The position numbers and the translations under genes are program-made. From Robiginitomaculum sp. (lineage in GTDB: Bacteria; Pseudomonadota; Alphaproteobacteria; Caulobacterales; Maricaulaceae), in NCBI GenBank assembly GCA_016765255.1, contig JAESQI010000286.1, positions 1-10,783 of the forward strand: a stretch of 10,783 nt of DNA. Direction: 5' to 3'. Below the pieces are notes generated by a model. It did no database searches and was not told where the DNA came from. It was given only the letters and a program-made list of their open reading frames with translations. Positions 6,844 to 10,783 of this stretch are shown piece after piece (positions within the stretch are counted from its first letter, which is position 1; each line of letters opens with the position of its first letter).

Positions 6844-9564
6844 TTACCACTCATACCACAGACCAGCGCGGGCGCCCGTTGTGCCAGATTTATCCGTAAA
6901 GCCAATGCCTGCATTAAACTGCATATTAGGGCTTACCCTTGCCGCCATGGTAAATGACGCTGCATGTTCACCGCCGTACAGACCCCAATTGGCCCCGAAA
7001 CCAAATTTGGCATCAGGTGATAAAGAGGCTCCGCCCGCCATGGCCATGGCCACCGCAATCCCGCCTGTGTTCTGGTTGATGTTGAGTGAATTGGTCGCAA
7101 TCCCTGCGCCGAATTTGTCAATCCGTGCGGAGAACGCATCAATCCGAGTTTTGTTTTCCAAGATTGATGTTGTGTTGCCCGAAATCGTCACTTCGTTGGC
7201 ACTAATGCGCGTACCGTACGTGACAAGTGTCGCATCTTGACGAGTATTGGCCGCCGTATTGGCATCAATCTTGACCAAATTTGCCGCGATATTGGTGGTA
7301 TTGCCAGCAATATTGGTCGTGTTGGTAGCAATATTGGTCACATTGGTAGCAATGACCGTCTCATTGACTCCAATACGCGTTGTATTGCCCGCAATATTGG
7401 TGGTGTTGGTGGCTATATTACCTTCATTGACCGTAATCCGAGCACTTTTTCCTGAAATGTTGGTCGCATTCACCGATATCGCTGCCGTATTACCCGCAAT
7501 CAAAGTGGTGTTGCCTGCAATATTGGCAGCGTTAGTGACAATACCTGCCGTATTACTGGCCACAGTTACCGCGCTGGTATTAACGGTTAAGTTCTGAATG
7601 GCGGCTGCGTTATTTGACACTGCCGTTGCATTGCCCGCTACTTGAGTGGCAAGATTGGTGACTTGTGTTCCCAAATTGGTCACACTGGTATTTAAAGTTC
7701 CAACCTGACCCTGCAAGGTCGTAATCGCCGTACCGTTGCCAGTGATAGCAGTTGTGTTACCCGCAATCGCTGTACCGTTATTGGTAATGGATGTACCGTT
7801 ACCCGTAATCGCTGTGCTATTATTCCCAATCGCAGTATTGTTGTTGCCTATATTGGTTGTATTGGTGCCAACTTGTCCCTGTAAAGCCGCAATATCGGCA
7901 TCGTTGGACGTTACTTGGCCCTGCACATTGGCAAGTTGAGCGGGCGTCACCCCACCACCGCCACCACCAGCGGCTTCCAAGGTTGTTACGCGGTTACCAA
8001 GCGCGTCAAATTCTGCCTGTGTAACATCGCCAGTTGGCGTATTGGCTACATAGAGATTACCATTGCTGTCCACGGTTACAAATTGAACGCCTGCACCTTG
8101 TGCGTCGCGTGATTTTATAGAGCTAACCCCTAAGAGCGTATAAGTGTTGGTTGTATTGCCAATCACAATTTGATCATTGCGGGTGACTAGGGTATCTGCG
8201 CCAAGGGCAATGCTGTTGTTAAACGCTGTTCTGGCAGCAGGGCCAATCGCAACAGACCTTGAGCCGCTCGTAAGTGACGCAAACCCTATAGAAACACCGT
8301 CCGCACTAGACGCATTATGCCCGATAGCAATGCCACTAACCCCAGCTACAGTATTACCGCCCATAGCCACGCCGAGACGCATTGCCGATGAACTTGTCCC
8401 AATGGCAATCGCGTTGTCACCTATTGCTGTGGCATTATTGCCAAAAGCCATCACGGCTTCTTGAGTTGTACTTGCACCCGTTCCGCACTGTACAAGGCCA
8501 GCCCCCAAACCACCAGCCCCAACCGTGCCTGGTGTGCATGGGCTAGTGGAACTACCTGCGCCGCCTGCTGCCAAAGCAAGATTGCCATTTGCGTCTGCCG
8601 TAAGGAATTTGACTGGGCCGCTTTGGGACGCGGTTGCATTGGCACCGTTAATGCCAGCGAGTAGGTAGACTGCCGCAGCGTCACCGATAGAGACTTGACC
8701 TATGGCCGTTGTCCGCGCCCCCATGCCAATGGCGGTTGAGTTGTCAAAGCCTGCCCGTGTATCAAAGCCCAACGACATTGATCGAATACCGCCCGCAATG
8801 GCGTCTCGCCCCATTGCGTAAGAGTTAAGAGCCGTGGCCCGAGAACCTGCACCCAGCGCTATAGAAAGTTCGCCTAAAGCTTGCGCCCCCGCAACAGCCC
8901 CAAATGGGAGTAATAATTGTCGCCCGCCAAGAGCCAAACTGCCTTCGCCAGTCGCCGCCGCACCGCCGCCAATGGCAACCGCGCCCTGCGCCCCTGCATT
9001 GGCCACAATGCCGAGCGCAATGGCTTCAGCCCCCATCGCATTTGCCGTAGCGCCAATTGCAATCGTGGCAACACCAGATGCGCCCGCATTCCCTAAAGCA
9101 AGAGCATCTCGACCATTCGCCACCGCAGTTGAGCCAATCGCTGTTGCGCCTTGTCCATCTGCAATCGTGGCATTATTACCAATCGCAATCGAGTTTATGG
9201 ATCGTGCTTCAGAACTATTCCCAAGCGCAATTGAGTTGTTGCCTTGCGCGTCTGAACCATCGCCGCATTGTAAAAATGTGTTGCCAATTACAGCGCTGCC
9301 CGTACAGGCCGCGCCCACATTAGCCACTTCGGGTGTGCCGCCCTTTAAGATTTTTGCGGCAAGGTTAATCACGGGTACGTCCGCAATATCAGAGCTATCC
9401 AATATATCGGTTAGCAGGAACGGCGCGGCGAGCGATATGTCCATACGTTTAAGAATTGTGTTAAATTCCTCGCCTGCCTGCGCCGTGCTACCCGCAAATG
9501 TAAAGAGAAGCGCCGCACTGGCAGCGCCTATTAGGAGTGTTTTTGTTTTAGCTATGTGTGTCAT
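6844..9564 (-). CDS. YadA-like trimeric autotransporter adhesin
   Basis: A 906-residue type Vc secreted surface adhesin. The signal peptide is MTHIAKTKTLLIGAASAALL onward, with likely cleavage after AQA at residue 30. Head module 1 spans about 87-332 and head module 2 about 343-507. Both are built of YadA-type ALG/AIG repeats (SIALGN, SIAIGN, ATAIGS). Each ends in a similar connector (IG-x-x-x-x-x-Y-x-L-x-G ... V-x-F-x-T-x-D-x-NGNL). A Gly-rich hinge (533-538) leads into a heptad coiled-coil stalk (about 550-815) rich in NTT/NI units. The final 90 residues are a YadA anchor (KFGFGANWGLYGG ... GLWYEW) ending in an aromatic residue, as outer-membrane strands do. Start: ATG 9576 is in frame, but GGAGG at 9570-9574 overlaps it and lies five bases before ATG 9564, so 9564 is chosen. 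Role: trimeric attachment to surfaces or cells. The receptor is unknown. Confidence 0.94.
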   Translation of the reverse strand: MTHIAKTKTLLIGAASAALLFTFAGSTAQAGEEFNTILKRMDISLAAPFLLTDILDSSDIADVPVINLAAKILKGGTPEVANVGAACTGSAVIGNTFLQCGDGSDAQGNNSIALGNSSEARSINSIAIGNNATIADGQGATAIGSTAVANGRDALALGNAGASGVATIAIGATANAMGAEAIALGIVANAGAQGAVAIGGGAAATGEGSLALGGRQLLLPFGAVAGAQALGELSIALGAGSRATALNSYAMGRDAIAGGIRSMSLGFDTRAGFDNSTAIGMGARTTAIGQVSIGDAAAVYLLAGINGANATASQSGPVKFLTADANGNLALAAGGAGSSTSPCTPGTVGAGGLGAGLVQCGTGASTTQEAVMAFGNNATAIGDNAIAIGTSSSAMRLGVAMGGNTVAGVSGIAIGHNASSADGVSIGFASLTSGSRSVAIGPAARTAFNNSIALGADTLVTRNDQIVIGNTTNTYTLLGVSSIKSRDAQGAGVQFVTVDSNGNLYVANTPTGDVTQAEFDALGNRVTTLEAAGGGGGGVTPAQLANVQGQVTSNDADIAALQGQVGTNTTNIGNNNTAIGNNSTAITGNGTSITNNGTAIAGNTTAITGNGTAITTLQGQVGTLNTSVTNLGTQVTNLATQVAGNATAVSNNAAAIQNLTVNTSAVTVASNTAGIVTNAANIAGNTTLIAGNTAAISVNATNISGKSARITVNEGNIATNTTNIAGNTTRIGVNETVIATNVTNIATNTTNIAGNTTNIAANLVKIDANTAANTRQDATLVTYGTRISANEVTISGNTTSILENKTRIDAFSARIDKFGAGIATNSLNINQNTGGIAVAMAMAGGASLSPDAKFGFGANWGLYGGEHAASFTMAARVSPNMQFNAGIGFTDKSGTTGARAGLWYEW
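7123..7914 (-). repeat. Degenerate 21-bp repeats coding the coiled-coil stalk
   Basis: The stalk is encoded by many degenerate 21-base units, each giving one heptad of the form I-A-x-N-T-T-N. The most regular run is about 7282-7434. In heptad register the Ile sits at position a and the Asn at d, the N@d layer known from trimeric autotransporter stalks, where the asparagines coordinate ions in the core. Such repeats can gain or lose units by slippage. The repeats also create long open frames on the opposite strand that are not genes. Confidence 0.75.
8149..8460 (-). repeat. Second YadA-type head repeat array within the adhesin
   Basis: About seven degenerate 14-residue-type head repeats (AIGDNAIAIGTSS, SVAIGPAART, NNSIALGADT). 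They are separated from the first head array (about 8677-9261) by a connector and a second cysteine pair. Confidence 0.6.
8677..9261 (-). repeat. First YadA-type head repeat array within the adhesin
   Basis: A run of degenerate head repeats such as NNSIALGNSSEA, INSIAIGNNATI and GATAIGSTAVA, about 195 residues long. It is interrupted by an RQLLLPFGAVAGAQ insertion that breaks the repeat rhythm. Confidence 0.65.
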
Positions 9565-9627
9565 TTTTTCCTCCATGACGGGTTTTTATAAACTGCCGCC
9601 ATAAAACGAACCCAGGCCCAAATGTCA

Positions 9628-9646
9628 CATGACAAACCCTGTCATG
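9628..9646. promoter_or_regulatory. Operator-like dyad, copy 1
   Basis: CATGACA (9628-9634) and TGTCATG (9640-9646) are perfect 7-bp arms around the five-base spacer AACCC. An extra TGTCA at 9623-9627 forms a second, overlapping dyad with 9630-9634. It lies 64 bases upstream of the adhesin start codon. Confidence 0.6.
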
Positions 9647-9662
9647 AAAATATGCCCCACGA

Positions 9663-9681
9663 CATGACAGAATTTGTCATG
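9663..9681. promoter_or_regulatory. Operator-like dyad, copy 2
   Basis: CATGACA (9663-9669) and TGTCATG (9675-9681) have arms identical to copy 1 and the same spacer length, but a different spacer sequence (GAATT). Its centre is 35 bases from the centre of copy 1. The conserved arms with a free spacer are what a dimeric DNA-binding protein site looks like. The arms resemble half of a Pho box (CTGTCAT) but are inverted, not direct, repeats. Confidence 0.6.
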
Positions 9682-9702
9682 GTAAAGACGAGAACATCTA
9701 AC
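9674..9702 (+). promoter_or_regulatory. Candidate promoter for the TPR lipoprotein gene
   Basis: TTGTCA (9674-9679, five of six to TTGACA), a 17-base spacer and TCTAAC (9697-9702, four of six to TATAAT). The -35 lies inside the right arm of dyad copy 2, so a protein bound there would block it. The match is modest, and the start of transcription (about 9709) is inferred. Confidence 0.27.
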
Positions 9703-9731
9703 TCCATCTCTCTTTCTCTTCCCACCCGCTC

Positions 9732-9751
9732 ATACCGCCATAGGGCGGTAT
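9732..9751 (+). repeat. Perfect 8-bp hairpin in the lipoprotein leader
   Basis: ATACCGCC (9732-9739), loop ATAG, GGCGGTAT (9744-9751). No T-tract follows on either strand, so it is not a simple intrinsic terminator. Its left arm shares bases 9732-9735 with the long-range pairing of 9727-9735 to 9801-9809. Confidence 0.55.
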
Positions 9752-9765
9752 CCCATCCTAAGTTT

Positions 9766-9789
9766 GGTTCTCAATTATCACGGAGAACC
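9766..9789 (+). repeat. Second inverted repeat in the lipoprotein leader
   Basis: GGTTCTC (9766-9772) and GAGAACC (9783-9789) are perfect 7-bp arms around a ten-base loop. No T-tract follows. Confidence 0.45.
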
Positions 9790-9818
9790 GCTTTTCAGCA
9801 GTATGAGCGAGGGAGAAT

Positions 9819-9838
9819 AGGAGGGCGAGGGAGATATG
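9819..9838 (+). promoter_or_regulatory. Strong Shine-Dalgarno before an upstream in-frame ATG
   Basis: AGGAGGG (9819-9825) and GAGGGAGA (9828-9834) precede ATG 9836, which is in frame with the lipoprotein start at 9884 and would add 16 residues. It belongs to the purine-rich strand that could pair with the pyrimidine-rich stretch at 9703-9730. Confidence 0.35.
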
Positions 9839-9883
9839 GACTTGTACCCCTCAATATGTAACCATCGCCCGATGGGGAGCAAT

Positions 9884-10783
9884 ATGGCTAAATGGGCGCT
9901 ATGTTTAATTGTTATATTCGGGTTGCTATCCTGTAGTGACCAAACCAAATCCCAAAATGACCTCTCAAATATTTCCGTAGAGACAAGTGCAGCTTCTCTC
10001 TTTGAAATTGACTCCGGCGCGCAAGACCACATAGCCTCTTTGCGCAAAACCGCTCGGGCCGTCTCGGTAATGAATGAACACGAAAAAGCGCGAGCTGCTT
10101 TTAAAAATATTTTAGATGCCGTTGAAACGACTTATCCAAAAGACAGCTATCCAATTGCTATGGCCCTGAATGATTACGGTTTTATTCTCAATGTCATTGG
10201 GTCAACGAAAGACGCTCTCCCTGTGCATCAACGGGCGGTTGATATGATAAATGCCCTACCCAACACAACGCCCTATGCCAAAGATCGCCAATGGCGGATG
10301 ATTGCCAACCTAGCCGAGACCGAGCTCCGAATTGGCAATATATCCCGTGCCCGCGACTTATACGCGCAAGCCTATAAAATCCCCATAACTTTGCCGTGGG
10401 CGTTGCCAGAGACTACCACCAATGGAGATAGGACTCTTGTCATTATTGAGCGATGGCGCGACCAATATATATCAGATCCCAAAGCCATGTTTTCCAAAAC
10501 GGATTACACCGCTGACCCCGTCTATCAGGCCGAAGTTTTTGCCAATCAGGACAAAGGTCGCTATATGGATTTCGGGGCCAACCCAGCCGAAAGCGTTCGG
10601 GTGTGGAAAGAAATTTCTGAGACGGTGGCTAAGGCTTATCACCCCCGCTCGCGTCTTGCCACGTCAGCCCTTGGCAATTACGGCGCGATCTCTTATTTTT
10701 CGGACGCCAAAGAATTGGGCCTTTCGGCCACGTTGGCTGCCCTAAAGCAAAAAGAAAAATTTGTTACAGAGTTTTGGTTTGAC
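9884..10783 (+). CDS. Lipoprotein with TPR-like helical repeats (3' end outside window)
   Basis: A frame open for 300 codons to the right edge with no stop, so the gene is partial. The N-terminus MAKWALCLIVIFGLLSC is a lipoprotein signal with lipobox LLSC and acylation at C17. After a polar linker, helical segments at about 50-83, 90-124 and 136-166 have TPR-like spacing (EKARAAFKNILDAV, GSTKDALPVHQRAVDMI, GNISRARDLYAQAYKI), resembling the kinesin-light-chain kind. A further helical part, about 225-290, follows a less regular stretch. TPRs are protein-binding scaffolds; the partner and any C-terminal domain are unseen. Start: three in-frame ATGs exist (9836, 9872, 9884). The last gives the best signal peptide and has GGGGAG at 9874-9879, four bases upstream, as in other genes here. 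The 9836 start has a stronger purine-rich site. The gene is divergent from the adhesin across a dyad-rich region. Confidence 0.8.
   Translation, partial: MAKWALCLIVIFGLLSCSDQTKSQNDLSNISVETSAASLFEIDSGAQDHIASLRKTARAVSVMNEHEKARAAFKNILDAVETTYPKDSYPIAMALNDYGFILNVIGSTKDALPVHQRAVDMINALPNTTPYAKDRQWRMIANLAETELRIGNISRARDLYAQAYKIPITLPWALPETTTNGDRTLVIIERWRDQYISDPKAMFSKTDYTADPVYQAEVFANQDKGRYMDFGANPAESVRVWKEISETVAKAYHPRSRLATSALGNYGAISYFSDAKELGLSATLAALKQKEKFVTEFWFD

Larger units (their letters stand above)
9565..9883. other. Divergent intergenic control region, adhesin / TPR lipoprotein
   Basis: A gap of 319 bases between the divergent adhesin and lipoprotein genes. From left to right it holds the adhesin ribosome-binding site, two copies of a 19-bp dyad with an extra half-site (9623-9681), a candidate plus-strand promoter (9674-9702), a pyrimidine-rich stretch (9703-9730), two compact inverted repeats (9732-9751, 9766-9789) and a purine-rich stretch (9801-9840). 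A 79-codon frame at 9622-9861 crosses all of these and is judged non-coding. No clear adhesin promoter was identified. Confidence 0.7.

Noticed and set aside
8834..9604. A 256-codon plus-strand open frame rich in Pro, Ala and Ser
   Set aside because: It is entirely antisense to the adhesin signal peptide and head repeats. Its composition is the mirror of Gly/Ala/Ile repeat codons, and other stop-poor antisense frames (7247-7597, 7736-7939, 8177-8464) arise the same way.
9639..9656. A Pho box, because CTGTCAT occurs at 9639-9645
   Set aside because: The consensus needs a second direct CTGTCAT-like repeat 11 bases on. Here that position reads ATATGCC, and the sequence is an inverted repeat instead.
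9622..9861. A 79-codon plus-strand frame in the divergent intergenic region
   Set aside because: It has no clear ribosome-binding site, it runs across the dyads, hairpins and purine tract, and its sequence has no protein-like pattern.
9778..10047. An 89-codon minus-strand frame
   Set aside because: It is antisense to the start of the TPR lipoprotein gene, whose lipobox and helical repeats are convincing, and it shows no domain or start signal.
10422..10745. A 107-codon plus-strand frame near the right edge
   Set aside because: It lies out of frame within the open lipoprotein gene, which fits protein-like composition much better.

Overview
The window looks like a chromosomal stretch from a Gram-negative, probably alphaproteobacterial, motile and surface-attaching bacterium of moderate GC content. 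Supporting this are two cytoplasmic chemoreceptors, a chemotaxis receiver, a trimeric autotransporter adhesin (which needs an outer membrane) and two lipoproteins. The taxonomic guess is inference from gene content only. No tRNA, rRNA, IS element, phage gene or CRISPR array was seen.

Left part (1-4753), chemotaxis. A minus-strand pair runs from a long soluble multi-PAS methyl-accepting chemotaxis protein (3145 to 518) into a small stand-alone receiver whose closest family is the CheB N-terminal domain (462 to 79). Divergently, on the plus strand, lies a second soluble chemoreceptor with a C-terminal CZB zinc-binding domain (3398-4753). At the left edge the tail of a possible plus-strand gene converges on, and overlaps, the receiver. 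Both receptors lack membrane segments, so they should sense intracellular signals: PAS-type redox, energy or ligand cues for one, and zinc- or oxidant-type cues for the other. The PAS receptor ends in a CheR/CheB-docking-like pentapeptide.

Middle (4829-6775): a lipoprotein S9-family serine peptidase, with a beta-propeller followed by an alpha/beta-hydrolase and a complete Ser-Asp-His triad. It converges on the adhesin gene. A hairpin between them is a good terminator for the adhesin on the minus strand.

Right part (6783-10783): a minus-strand 906-residue YadA-type trimeric autotransporter adhesin. It has two successive head modules, each opened by a cysteine pair, then an Asn-rich heptad coiled-coil stalk and a YadA anchor. 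Divergent from it, a plus-strand lipoprotein with TPR-like helices runs off the right edge. The 319-base gap between them (9565-9883) is the most structured non-coding part of the window. It holds two copies of a 19-bp dyad CATGACA-N5-TGTCATG, a candidate promoter overlapping one copy, and a leader with several inverted repeats that could fold in competing ways. This looks like a regulated divergent control region for surface proteins and is the best lead for something undescribed.
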